Below, in pieces: positions 24,939 through 32,720 of a stretch of 64,000 nucleotides of DNA (its first letter is position 1; each line of letters opens with the position of its first letter). The stretch spans positions 1-64,000 of the forward strand of contig QJJF01000007.1 in assembly GCA_003202005.1 (NCBI GenBank), given 5' to 3'. This stretch comes from Williamsia faeni. Its GTDB lineage: Bacteria; Actinomycetota; Actinomycetes; Mycobacteriales; Mycobacteriaceae. A program made the translations under genes and the position numbers. The notes below the pieces were generated by a model. It did not search any database. It saw only the letters and a program-made list of their open reading frames with translations, and was not told the DNA's origin.

Positions 24939-25720
24939 GTGACTCGTCGAGGGTTATCCGTCAGGAGAAGCCTGCGGTGGTCGCGCACCGGGGTGCTTCG
25001 GGACACCTGCCCGAACACACCGTGGCGGCGTACGAACTAGCGCTGGAGCAAGGTGCCGACGGACTCGAATGCGACGTGCGGCTGACGGCCGATCACGAAT
25101 TGGTCTGCGTGCACGACCGCACGATCGACCGCACCTCCGACGGTTCCGGCGTGGTCAGCGAACTCACCCTGGCCCAGCTCCGGGAGTTCAACTTCGGCGC
25201 GAGGCACAGCTCGGGTCAGAAGGCCGAGATCCTCACCCTGCCCCAGCTGCTGGAGCTGACGCTCGACTGGAAGCGGCCGGTGCGGCTGTTCATCGAGACC
25301 AAGCATCCGGTGCGCTTCGGTGGGCTGGTCGAGCAGTTGCTCCTGGCAGAGCTCCATCGGTTCGGCGTGGCCAGTCCGGCATCGGCCGATCACAGCCGGG
25401 CCGTGGTGATCTCGTTCTCCACTGCCGGGGTGTGGCGGATCCGCCGCAACGCCCCGATGCTGCCCACGGTCCTGCTCGGCGACACCGCCCGCTTCCTTGG
25501 CGGCAGCGCAGCCACCGCGGTCGGCGCCACCGCCATCGGGCCGTCGATCTCCACGCTGCGGGAACACCCCGATGCTGTCGATCGGGCGGCTGCCGCGGGC
25601 CGGGCCACGTACTGCTGGACCGTCGACGAACGGCGGGACGCCACATTCTGCGCCGACCTCGGCGTCGGCTGGATCGCAACCAACTACCCCGACCGGGTCC
25701 GGGGTTGGCTCGCTGCGTAA
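24935..25720 (+). CDS. glpQ1: Glycerophosphodiester phosphodiesterase (GlpQ1-like)
   Basis: 261 residues. The GDPD catalytic pattern is complete: VAHRGASGHLPEHT with the catalytic His, LECDVRLTADHELVCVHD with the Glu/Asp metal ligands and second His, and RLFIETKHP with the later Glu. It hydrolyses glycerophosphodiesters to glycerol-3-phosphate and an alcohol. There is no signal peptide, so it is cytosolic. ATG 24935 overlaps the upstream stop. Synteny with bfrB downstream follows M. tuberculosis (Rv3842c-bfrB). Confidence 0.9.
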   Translation: MSDSSRVIRQEKPAVVAHRGASGHLPEHTVAAYELALEQGADGLECDVRLTADHELVCVHDRTIDRTSDGSGVVSELTLAQLREFNFGARHSSGQKAEILTLPQLLELTLDWKRPVRLFIETKHPVRFGGLVEQLLLAELHRFGVASPASADHSRAVVISFSTAGVWRIRRNAPMLPTVLLGDTARFLGGSAATAVGATAIGPSISTLREHPDAVDRAAAAGRATYCWTVDERRDATFCADLGVGWIATNYPDRVRGWLAA

Positions 25721-25729
25721 GTTCGGGGC

Positions 25730-26644
25730 GTGGCAAAGAAGAGTAAACGTGGCAGTGGTCCACGCCCGGGAAGTAATCGCGCCGAGCGGGTAGCAGCCCG
25801 CAAAGAGCGGCAATCGCAGACGACCGCGCCGGTGCAACGTCCGTTCGCCGGCCTCGCCGCCGAGTGCGACCTGGTGGCGCTGCGTTCCTTCGTGGCCTCG
25901 GCGACCGCCGACCTGCCGCTGACCGCTGCGGGCCCCAATCCGGTGCGGCTGGTGACGGTTCTGCCCGGCGCCGGTCCCGCACTGGTCCGTGAAGAGGATT
26001 CGGCGACGATCGGCCTGGTCGCGTTGCAGACCCAGCCCGAACCCGAAGAACCGGGCGATGCGCTCGCCGCGGCTATCCAGTGGGCGACGGAAAGTGCTGC
26101 GGGCGAATCGCTTTCGCAGGTCGACACCGCCGATTCGAGTTCGCTGGTCGAGGTGCTCGATCCGGCCAAGTCGCTGACGGTCACCGTCCACGACGACTTC
26201 AACTGGTGGATCGAGGGGCAGACCGACCCGGCTCCCCAGATCAAGGCGATGATCGAGCAGGCCAACGCCGCGATCATGCCGACCGCACGTCTGGAAGGCG
26301 ATTTCGTCGGTGCCCCGTGGTGGGTTGATGCCGGTGAACGCGCCCATCTACGGTGGGTCCGCCCCGAGGATGAAGACGAGATGATGGCCGCACTCGCGCG
26401 GGTTCACGCTGCCGGTGGCCTCACCCTGGGTGAAGGATCGCGCTTCGCCGGTTCGTTCCGCACCCACGGGCTGCTGGTCCCGGTGTTCGACCTCGACCGC
26501 GAACTGCACGCCCAGGAGTGGACCGCAGGCGCGGAGAAGTTCAACGAGCTGCTCAACGAGGCGCTGGCCTCGGACGCAGAGCTGACCAGCGAACAACGCC
26601 GGTCCCGTGACGGCATCCGGGCACGTCAGGTCACCCTGCGGTAG
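25730..26644 (+). CDS. DUF5926-family conserved protein
   Basis: 304 residues from GTG 25730, nine bases after glpQ. The N-terminus is basic and looks disordered (KKSKRGSGPRPGSNRAERVAARKERQ, residues 3-28, quoted only as a compositional region). The main domain contains LTVTVHDDFNWWIEG and ARLEGDFVGAPWWVD, which I associate with the actinobacterial DUF5926 family. No catalytic motif recognised. It ends at a strong bidirectional terminator. Confidence 0.6.
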   Translation: MAKKSKRGSGPRPGSNRAERVAARKERQSQTTAPVQRPFAGLAAECDLVALRSFVASATADLPLTAAGPNPVRLVTVLPGAGPALVREEDSATIGLVALQTQPEPEEPGDALAAAIQWATESAAGESLSQVDTADSSSLVEVLDPAKSLTVTVHDDFNWWIEGQTDPAPQIKAMIEQANAAIMPTARLEGDFVGAPWWVDAGERAHLRWVRPEDEDEMMAALARVHAAGGLTLGEGSRFAGSFRTHGLLVPVFDLDRELHAQEWTAGAEKFNELLNEALASDAELTSEQRRSRDGIRARQVTLR

Positions 26645-26661
26645 AAGATCGGACACAACGC

Positions 26662-26698
26662 AGCGGGCTCGACCGGATCAGATCCGGTCGAGCCCGCT
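26662..26698. terminator. Strong bidirectional terminator hairpin
   Basis: Arms 26662-26679 and 26681-26698 are perfectly complementary over 18 bp (AGCGGGCTCGACCGGATC and its complement) with almost no loop. It separates the convergent DUF5926 and bfrB genes. There is no T tract, which is common in GC-rich actinobacteria. Confidence 0.85.
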
Positions 26699-26711
26699 GT
26701 GTGTGGTGGAA

Positions 26712-27251
26712 CTACAGGCTGCCACCAGCAACCGCCGGAGCCGTCACATCGGCCACTGCGGCCGTGCCGATCTCCCTGGCGATGAAGTCCTCGAGGTCGA
26801 ACAGGTTGCCGTCGCAGCGCTGCGCGACGGTCTGCAGGGTGCGAACGGTGGCGACCTCTTCGAGCTGTTCCTTGAGGAACCACTGCATGAACTGCTCACC
26901 GAGGTAGTCGCCCTCGTCACGGGCTGCCTTGGCCAGTTCGATGATCTGGTCGGTCACCCGCTGTTCCTGCATCAGTGCCAGCTTGATCGGCGCCAGGTAG
27001 TCGGCGAAGCCGTTCTCCGGCGCATCGATGCCCGGGGTGTGGACGACCATGTTCCGGTCGAGGAAGTACTGCATGATCATCATCGCGTGGTTGCGCTCTT
27101 CGACGGCCTGGCTGTAGAAGTGCTTGGCCAGCTGCGGCAGGTCTTCGTTGTCGTAGTACGTGGCCACGGCGATGTACTGCTGCGCGGCGGAGAACTCCTG
27201 GCGGATCTGGTCGTGCAGGAGGTCATGGAAATGCGTACGTTTGGTGCCCAT
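26712..27251 (-). CDS. bfrB: Ferritin BfrB (iron storage)
   Basis: 179 residues, a four-helix ferritin without the haem ligand of bacterioferritin proper. Ferroxidase residues are visible: Glu19 and Tyr26 (QEFSAAQQYIAV), Glu52 and His55 (AVEERNHAMM), and later Glu/Gln in LMQEQRVTDQI and LKEQLEEVATV. It matches mycobacterial BfrB in length. BfrB stores Fe(III) in a 24-mer shell and in M. tuberculosis is activated by iron-loaded IdeR. An IdeR-like box upstream here fits the same control. Confidence 0.93.
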   Translation of the reverse strand: MGTKRTHFHDLLHDQIRQEFSAAQQYIAVATYYDNEDLPQLAKHFYSQAVEERNHAMMIMQYFLDRNMVVHTPGIDAPENGFADYLAPIKLALMQEQRVTDQIIELAKAARDEGDYLGEQFMQWFLKEQLEEVATVRTLQTVAQRCDGNLFDLEDFIAREIGTAAVADVTAPAVAGGSL

Positions 27252-27329
27252 GTCGACAAGCGTAGGTGCGGGCCAGAGCCCCTGTCATCCAAGCTCGTCC
27301 TTACTTAGGATGCCTTGCGCAGAGGGCTT

Positions 27330-27348
27330 TCAGGCAAGGATTACCTTG
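27330..27348. promoter_or_regulatory. IdeR-like box upstream of bfrB
   Basis: TCAGGCAAGGATTACCTTG matches the IdeR consensus TWAGGTWAGSCTWACCTWA at 15 of 19 positions, 79-97 bp upstream of the bfrB start. An activating position this far upstream agrees with the known IdeR activation of mycobacterial bfrB. A second candidate near 27303 was too weak to call. Confidence 0.5.
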
Positions 27349-27616
27349 GCAGGCAGCATATTACGTCCCTGATGTTGGCCAAGGCTGCCCAAACTTCTCG
27401 GCTGTCGACTGGCCGGTGCAGGTGTCCGTCGGGTTGGATCTTCCGGTGAAATATGTTGTCCGGGAATGATTTACCAGAACTCGGCGTCACGGCCGGGGGC
27501 GGGCAATAAACGGCGCCGCCATGAGAATGGCATTCTCTTTGCGGCACCCCACATCTGGAATATGTGTCCGGTGCGAGCCGAATCCCGTTGCAGTGTGGTG
27601 GGGATCTCAGAGTGGC
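27349..27616. other. Non-coding stretch between bfrB control region and the LCP gene
   Basis: This 268-bp segment upstream of bfrB contains no frame with a credible start and codon use, and no RNA gene or repeat that I can see. A short inverted repeat, AGAATGGCATTCT near 27523-27535, is the only structure noted. Confidence 0.5.
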
Positions 27617-29026
27617 TCAGCCGGTCTGGAGTAGTTCCGGCGGTATCGGGTCGCCGTCGGCGATTGCCTTGAAGAACTGGGTTGTGTTGTCGCCCCAGTC
27701 CAGTGAGTCCCCGTCGTCGGTGACCACCGGGCCGGCGGTGGGAGTGGTGACGGTGATCGGATCACTGCGCAACGCCCAGGCGAGTCGGGCCAGATGCCAG
27801 ATGTGATCACCGTTGTCGACGGTCAGCGAGTTCACAACGCCGTTGACGAGCGGCCACAGGCGGAACGGATTGAGAATCGTCGAGAAGCTGGTCGACTTCT
27901 TCATCAACGCCGCCATGAAGTTTCGCTGATTGACGACGCGGGCGAGGTCGGCGTTGGCAAAGGCGCGGGTGCGGACGAAACCGAGTGCCTCACGGCCGTT
28001 GAGCGTTTGGCAGCCGGCCTCCAGATCGATGCCCGCCAGTGGGTCGTTGATCGGTGCGTCCAAACACATTTCGATGCCACCCACGGCGTCGACCATCTTG
28101 TCGAAGCCGCCGAATCCGATCTCCGCGTAGTGATCGATCCGCACTCCGGTATTGGTTTCGATGGTCTGCACCAACAGCTGTGGCCCACCGATGGCGAAGG
28201 CGGCGTTGATCTTGTGTGCGCCGTTGTCCGGGATGTCGACGTAGAGATCGCGGGGGATCGAGATGATCATCGGTTTACCGCCGGACCCGTAGTGCACCAG
28301 CATGATCGTGTCGGTCCGCGAGCCCTCGCTGTCGCCGGTCGAGAGCTCCGCGCGTTCCGCGTCGCTCAATCCTTCGCGGGAATCCGACCCCACGAGCAGC
28401 CAGGTGGTCCCGGCGCTGTCGGCCACGCGTCCGGCGTAGTTCGAGAGCGCGTCGACCCGGTTCAGTTTGGTATCGAAGTAGACAATCAGACCGACCGTGC
28501 CGAGAACCATCACGAGCAGCAGGATCAGCAGCGTCCGAATGATCGGAATTCGTCGCCGAGTGCGGCCGCGCTCCGGTGGACGCTGTGGTATGGGCCCGAC
28601 CTGGCGAGGTGGTCCCTGCGGTGGCTGCCTGGGTGGCTGCCGGTTGTAGCCCATGACCGGCGGCGCCGGGCGCTGCGCCGGTCGGGCCGTTTGTGTTTCG
28701 GGGCTCGGTGACTGGGACCACGCACGCTGCGGCTGGTAGCGGGCGTCGGCCGGCGGCGGCCCGTACTGGATGTTCTGAGGTGGCGCCTGCTGCGGCCGCG
28801 GTGGATTTTGCTGCCGGCCGGGTCCCGGCTGCGGCAGATGTTGTGTCGGGGGTGGCCGCTGCCCCCGCTGCGGAGGTGGTCCGGCCGGTCCGGGCACGAT
28901 GCGACGGGTGGGGCCGGCGGGCGGCGGTGCTGCGGATGGAGGGGATGCCGACGGGGGAACCGAACCCTGATCGGGACGCCTCGCACCGCCGGGGCGGTGG
29001 ATGATCGGCTCGTCCTGGTCAGTCAT
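27617..29026 (-). CDS. LytR-CpsA-Psr (LCP) family cell-wall ligase
   Basis: 469 residues. A long Pro/Gln-rich cytoplasmic N-terminus (~1-160) and a basic stretch (RGRTRRRIPI) precede one TM helix (~168-188). The extracellular LCP domain follows, with LLVGSDSREGLSD, SRTDTIMLVHYG, ISIPRDLYVDIPDNGAHKIN and LGFVRTR. These Asp and Arg residues bind polyprenyl phosphate. LCP enzymes attach arabinogalactan or other polymers to peptidoglycan. ATG 29026 is ten bases after the CPBP gene, so the two are probably co-transcribed. Confidence 0.88.
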   Translation of the reverse strand: MTDQDEPIIHRPGGARRPDQGSVPPSASPPSAAPPPAGPTRRIVPGPAGPPPQRGQRPPPTQHLPQPGPGRQQNPPRPQQAPPQNIQYGPPPADARYQPQRAWSQSPSPETQTARPAQRPAPPVMGYNRQPPRQPPQGPPRQVGPIPQRPPERGRTRRRIPIIRTLLILLLVMVLGTVGLIVYFDTKLNRVDALSNYAGRVADSAGTTWLLVGSDSREGLSDAERAELSTGDSEGSRTDTIMLVHYGSGGKPMIISIPRDLYVDIPDNGAHKINAAFAIGGPQLLVQTIETNTGVRIDHYAEIGFGGFDKMVDAVGGIEMCLDAPINDPLAGIDLEAGCQTLNGREALGFVRTRAFANADLARVVNQRNFMAALMKKSTSFSTILNPFRLWPLVNGVVNSLTVDNGDHIWHLARLAWALRSDPITVTTPTAGPVVTDDGDSLDWGDNTTQFFKAIADGDPIPPELLQTG

Positions 29027-29036
29027 CCCGACAACT

Positions 29037-29843
29037 CTAGTCAAGCCAGCTGAGATGATCTCTCAGGAGCGCGTATCCGACAAAAGCGACGGTGTCGATG
29101 AGCGCGTGCCCGATGATCAGTGGCCACACCCGTTCGGTGCGTTGAAACACCCGGCCGTAGACCAGTCCCATCGCGAAATTTCCGAGCCCGCCGCCGATGC
29201 CCTGGTACAGGTGGTAGCCGCCGCGCAGGACCGCGGAGAACAGGAGGCTGCGGTTCTCGGACCAGCCCAGCTGGCGCAGCCGGGTGATGAGGTAGGCCAC
29301 CACGAGCAGTTCCTCGGCCGCGGCGTTCCCGATGGCCGCGAACACCAGCATCGGCAGGCGCCAAAAGGTTTCGTTCAGATCCGACGGCACCACCTGGACA
29401 TTGAGGTCCATGGCGCGGGCGGCGAGGTAGAAGCCGAGTCCGGGGATACCGATGAGCGCCGCGAGCCCGATGCCGAGGGGGATGTCGAACTTTGCGCGGA
29501 TCGCGGGTAATCCGATGCGCGCCAACGGAACACCGGCGCGCCAGATCAGATAGACGGCCAGTGCGGCGATGCCGAACAGCTTGGTGGCCGAGAGCAGTTG
29601 CCGGAAGAAGTCGATGACGTCGAGGTCGGATGAACTGACGTTCAGGGCGACGGAGCTGCCGCTGATGCCGCGCTCGGACATGGCTTTCTCGATCAGAGAA
29701 AGTATCGACGACATCGCCGACAGCCCGAACGTCAGAACCAGGACGATGGTGATCTCGATCCCGATCGCGCGCCGCTCGATCGGATCGGTGACAACTGCCG
29801 GCTGCGCCGGACGTGTCGGTTGCAGCCACGGGCGCAGGTTCAC
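29037..29843 (-). CDS. CPBP-family intramembrane protease-like protein
   Basis: 268 residues, about eight hydrophobic segments. The CPBP (ABI/Rce1-like) motif 1 appears as AEELLVVAYLITRLRQLGW: the paired Glu is present, but the Arg of the usual EExxxR is not at its place. Motif 2 (AVLRGGYHLYQG) and motif 3 (IIGHALIDTVAF) supply the His residues. Actinobacterial members often show this variation. It may process a membrane peptide or be a scaffold. The start GTG 29843 follows a region without other genes, and it is the first gene of the CPBP-LCP pair. Confidence 0.78.
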   Translation of the reverse strand: MNLRPWLQPTRPAQPAVVTDPIERRAIGIEITIVLVLTFGLSAMSSILSLIEKAMSERGISGSSVALNVSSSDLDVIDFFRQLLSATKLFGIAALAVYLIWRAGVPLARIGLPAIRAKFDIPLGIGLAALIGIPGLGFYLAARAMDLNVQVVPSDLNETFWRLPMLVFAAIGNAAAEELLVVAYLITRLRQLGWSENRSLLFSAVLRGGYHLYQGIGGGLGNFAMGLVYGRVFQRTERVWPLIIGHALIDTVAFVGYALLRDHLSWLD

Positions 29844-29889
29844 CCGGTTGAGATTACTGACAGTGGTGCAGGACTGGGCCCAAGGGCCG

Positions 29890-30654
29890 TCAGGCCTGGC
29901 CGGGCAGGCTGTTCAGAAATGGGCAGCCGGCGAGGGTGCGGATCGCGCGGGACAGTTCCCCGACGTCGCTGACCGGTCGTGGGAATGACAGTCGAACGTC
30001 CGAGTCGCTGTCCGAACCCTCGACGCGGAATCGGATCCCGAAGCGGTCGATGCCGAGCGGACGCACCCGGCCGTCGCGCAGTTCGGCCGGGAGCCGGCTG
30101 CTCAGCGCGGCGATCATGTCGGCGTGTTCGGCGTCCATGTGGGCGAGCCAGTCGGCTTCGAACTCCCAGAACGGGTCCGGGTTTGCCTGGGCGAGCTCGG
30201 TGGAGGTCACCGAGGCCGCACCGGAACTGTTGGCCAGCACCGCGGACGACAGACCAAGGCGAAGCAGGGAGTATCCGTGGCCGATGTCGAGAAGACCGGG
30301 CGACGGGTGGTCGGTGGCGATCTCGCAGGCCAGATCGCGTTCGAGATCGGACGGCACCGAATGCAGGGTGCCGTTGAGCCAGATGAGCGATCGGACCTGC
30401 TCGCGCAGCGCGATGGGGGCCATGTCGGTGACCTCGACCATTGCGGGGAGTCCGGCGCTACCGGCCTGCCAGGCCAGTGCGCAGGCAGTGCTGCCGGAGG
30501 GGACCAGGACAAAAGCCTGCGAGTCGTACAGATGCACCATGGTGACCGGCGTGGGTTCGCTCCCCTCGATCGCGAGCATCGCGTCCGTCACGTGCATACA
30601 TGCGGTACGGATGAACTCGGAGTCGGTGGGGCGGTCGATCACTGTGTTTGTCAT
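29890..30654 (-). CDS. DUF2470-domain iron-regulated protein (Rv3839-like)
   Basis: 254 residues. The C-terminal part (WLAHMDAEHADMIAALSSRL) is the DUF2470 domain found in HugZ-like haem-utilisation proteins. The N-terminal part resembles a pyridoxamine-oxidase-like fold, but key residues were not confirmed. It is divergent from pheA with an IdeR box between, the same layout I recall for IdeR-repressed Rv3839 in M. tuberculosis. GAGG lies seven bases before ATG 30654. A role in haem or iron acquisition is inferred. Confidence 0.75.
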   Translation of the reverse strand: MTNTVIDRPTDSEFIRTACMHVTDAMLAIEGSEPTPVTMVHLYDSQAFVLVPSGSTACALAWQAGSAGLPAMVEVTDMAPIALREQVRSLIWLNGTLHSVPSDLERDLACEIATDHPSPGLLDIGHGYSLLRLGLSSAVLANSSGAASVTSTELAQANPDPFWEFEADWLAHMDAEHADMIAALSSRLPAELRDGRVRPLGIDRFGIRFRVEGSDSDSDVRLSFPRPVSDVGELSRAIRTLAGCPFLNSLPGQA

Positions 30655-30685
30655 CTGCGGTCCTCGGTGATTCGGTTCGCACTCT

Positions 30686-30704
30686 GTAGGTAAAGCTACC
30701 CTAA
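30686..30704. promoter_or_regulatory. IdeR box upstream of the DUF2470 gene
   Basis: GTAGGTAAAGCTACCCTAA matches TTAGGTTAGGCTAACCTAA at 15 of 19 positions and lies 32-50 bp upstream of the DUF2470 start codon, where it would overlap the promoter and repress in iron-replete cells. Confidence 0.72.
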
Positions 30705-30753
30705 TCAAATTGGTCGATCTATGGCAAGCCTCAATTCGCTTCACCTCCTGCCG

Positions 30754-30766
30754 TAATCTCGGGAGG
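30754..30766 (+). promoter_or_regulatory. Candidate leaderless promoter of pheA
   Basis: TAATCT at 30754-30759 is a good -10 element, and seven bases later lies the G of GTG 30766. No usable Shine-Dalgarno is possible, because the GGGAGG at 30761-30766 runs into the start codon. This is the usual pattern of a leaderless mycobacterial mRNA. Confidence 0.4.
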
Positions 30767-31683
30767 TGCCTGCGATCGCTTACTTCGGCCCATCCGGAAC
30801 GTTCACCGAGATGGCGCTTGACCGGCTGTTGGTCGAGAACCCGTGGCTCAGTGCGGACGGCGAACTCCACCGGATCAGTGCGAACAGTCCAGGTGCCACC
30901 CTGACTCTGGTCCGCGAGGGTCAGGCCAGGTACGGGTGTGTGCCCATCGAGAGTTCGATCGAGGGTTCGGTGCCGGCCACACTCGATGCCCTCATCAAGG
31001 GCACCCGGATGCAGATCTTCGCCGAGACAGTGCTCGACATCGCGTTCACGCTGGCCGCGCGTGAAGCGATGGCACCCGAGGACATCAAGACGATCGGGGC
31101 ATATCCGGTGGCGGCGGCGCAGGTGCGCGACACCCTCGCCGCACGTTTCCCCGATGCCCAGGTGGTGACGAGTGCATCAAACGCGGCGGCGGCCAAGGAT
31201 GTGGCGGACGGTGTGGTGGATGCCGCGGTGACCACGCCGGTGGCCGCGCGTCTGCACGACCTTCACGACATCGCGACCGGGATCGCGGACTCCGAGGAGG
31301 CCAACACCCGCTTTGTGCTGGTCGGCAGGCCCGGGCCGGTCCCGGAGCGGACAGGCCAGGACCGCACGTCGGTGACGCTCGACCTGCCGAACGTCCCGGG
31401 TTCGCTGATGTCGGCGATGTACGAGTTCGCGAGCCGGGGTATCGATCTGACCAGGATCGAATCACGTCCCCGGAGCAACGGAGGTTTCTACTTCAACCTC
31501 GATTTTGTCGGCCATCTCGATGATCCGCCGATCGCAGAAGCGCTCGGGGCGCTGTACCGCCGCGTGACCACTCTGCACTTCCTCGGTTCGTGGCCGTCTG
31601 CGCGCCCCAACGGCACGCCGCCACCCCGTCACGCCGCGAGTGACCGCTGGCTGGAATCGATCCGACTGGGTCTGGAGCGATGA
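30766..31683 (+). CDS. pheA: Prephenate dehydratase
   Basis: 305 residues making phenylpyruvate from prephenate in phenylalanine synthesis. The PDT domain begins AYFGPSGTFTEMAL; further on are VPIESSIEGSV, ASNAAAAKDVADG and NTRFVLVGR. The C-terminal ACT domain carries the ESRPRSNGGFYF feedback-binding motif (residues ~230-250). The N-terminal residues are conserved from the start, so GTG 30766 must be close to correct. It overlaps the phosphatase gene by four bases. Confidence 0.95.
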   Translation: MPAIAYFGPSGTFTEMALDRLLVENPWLSADGELHRISANSPGATLTLVREGQARYGCVPIESSIEGSVPATLDALIKGTRMQIFAETVLDIAFTLAAREAMAPEDIKTIGAYPVAAAQVRDTLAARFPDAQVVTSASNAAAAKDVADGVVDAAVTTPVAARLHDLHDIATGIADSEEANTRFVLVGRPGPVPERTGQDRTSVTLDLPNVPGSLMSAMYEFASRGIDLTRIESRPRSNGGFYFNLDFVGHLDDPPIAEALGALYRRVTTLHFLGSWPSARPNGTPPPRHAASDRWLESIRLGLER

Positions 31684-32342
31684 GCCGGCTGTATCTGGTC
31701 CGCCACGGCGAGACCACCTCGAATGTTTTGCAGCGCCTCGATACTGCGCTGCCCGGTGCCACCTTGACCGACTTCGGTGCCAGGCAGGCCGTCCGGTACG
31801 CGCTGGAACATCCGGAACCCGGTGTGCCGGTTCTTATTTCGTCGGAGGCATCTCGCGCGCAGCAGACCGCAGAGCTGATGGGCTCGGTATGGTCGGTGCC
31901 GAATCAGGTGCGGGACGGGCTCTTCGAAATTCAGGTGGGCGACCTCGAAGACCAAACGTCCGAGGAATCGCATCAGGTCTTCGCGAAGACCGTTCGGACG
32001 TGGTTCGAGGGCCATAGCTCGGAAAGAATGCCGGGCGGAGAGTCTCTCGACGACCTCTATGCCCGCTACCTGCCGGTCATCGACGAGATCGCCGACGAAC
32101 ATCTCGCCGGGCCGGACAGCTCCGACGTTCACCTGGTCAGCCATGGTGCGGCGATCCGCCTCATCGCTGCGCGGCTGGTGAACATGCCCGCCGAGTTCGC
32201 ACTCAAGCATCACTTGAAGAACACAGGTTCGATTGTGTTGGAACGCAACCCGGAGGGCTGGACGTGTACCCGGTGGGGTCTGGAGCTGCCGCCGTTCCAC
32301 ACGACCGATCCGGCCGAACTCGCCCGCGATCCGATGGGCTGA
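31680..32342 (+). CDS. Histidine phosphatase family protein (Rv3837c-like)
   Basis: 220 residues. The phosphohistidine motif is LYLVRHGETTSN with catalytic His9; a second His is in LVSHGAAIRLI, and the acid/base region is GLFEIQVGDLED. This is the phosphoglycerate-mutase-like superfamily, but a cofactor-dependent glycolytic mutase is unlikely. Coupled translation with pheA (ATGA overlap) is the only hint to its role, and this coupling is kept in mycobacteria as I recall. Confidence 0.88.
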   Translation: MSRLYLVRHGETTSNVLQRLDTALPGATLTDFGARQAVRYALEHPEPGVPVLISSEASRAQQTAELMGSVWSVPNQVRDGLFEIQVGDLEDQTSEESHQVFAKTVRTWFEGHSSERMPGGESLDDLYARYLPVIDEIADEHLAGPDSSDVHLVSHGAAIRLIAARLVNMPAEFALKHHLKNTGSIVLERNPEGWTCTRWGLELPPFHTTDPAELARDPMG

Positions 32343-32365
32343 GCCCGGCCGCTGCTCCGGAATAC

Positions 32366-32716
32366 CTAGCCCCAGCCGTTGGCGTGGAGCCAATCGTCGG
32401 AAATGCCGAAGTGGTGGGCGATTTCGTGGACGACCGTGATCGCGACCTCCGAGATCACCTGTTCCTCGCTGTCACACATGTCGAGGATCGGTTCGCGGTA
32501 GATCGTGATGGTGTCCGGCAGTGTGCCGCCGTAATGGCTGTCCCGTTCGGTCAGCGCGACCCCGAAGTACAAGCCGAGAATGTCGGGATCCTCGGGGTTG
32601 AATGGCTCCACGAGGATCACCACATTGTTCATAGCGGCTGCGAGATCTTCGGGGATGGTGTCGAGGGCGTCGGAGACAAGGTTGTCGAAATCCTTGTCGG
32701 TCATCGCAACCGGCAT
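32366..32716 (-). CDS. Small zincin-type metallopeptidase family protein (Rv3836-like)
   Basis: 116 residues. The zinc motif HEIAHHFGISDDWLH lies near the C-terminus (HExxH plus a downstream Asp), with the upstream ITIYREPILDMC stretch typical of the metallopeptidase family PF06262. The protein is short and without a signal peptide. ATG 32716 or 32704 may be the start; the first lies five bases after the upstream gene's stop, suggesting coupling to the septum-formation gene. Confidence 0.82.
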   Translation of the reverse strand: MPVAMTDKDFDNLVSDALDTIPEDLAAAMNNVVILVEPFNPEDPDILGLYFGVALTERDSHYGGTLPDTITIYREPILDMCDSEEQVISEVAITVVHEIAHHFGISDDWLHANGWG

Positions 32717-32720
32717 CGGT

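Noticed and set aside
27303-27321. Second IdeR box before bfrB
   Set aside because: TTAGGATGCCTTG has the outer elements but the spacing and centre do not fit the 19-bp consensus.
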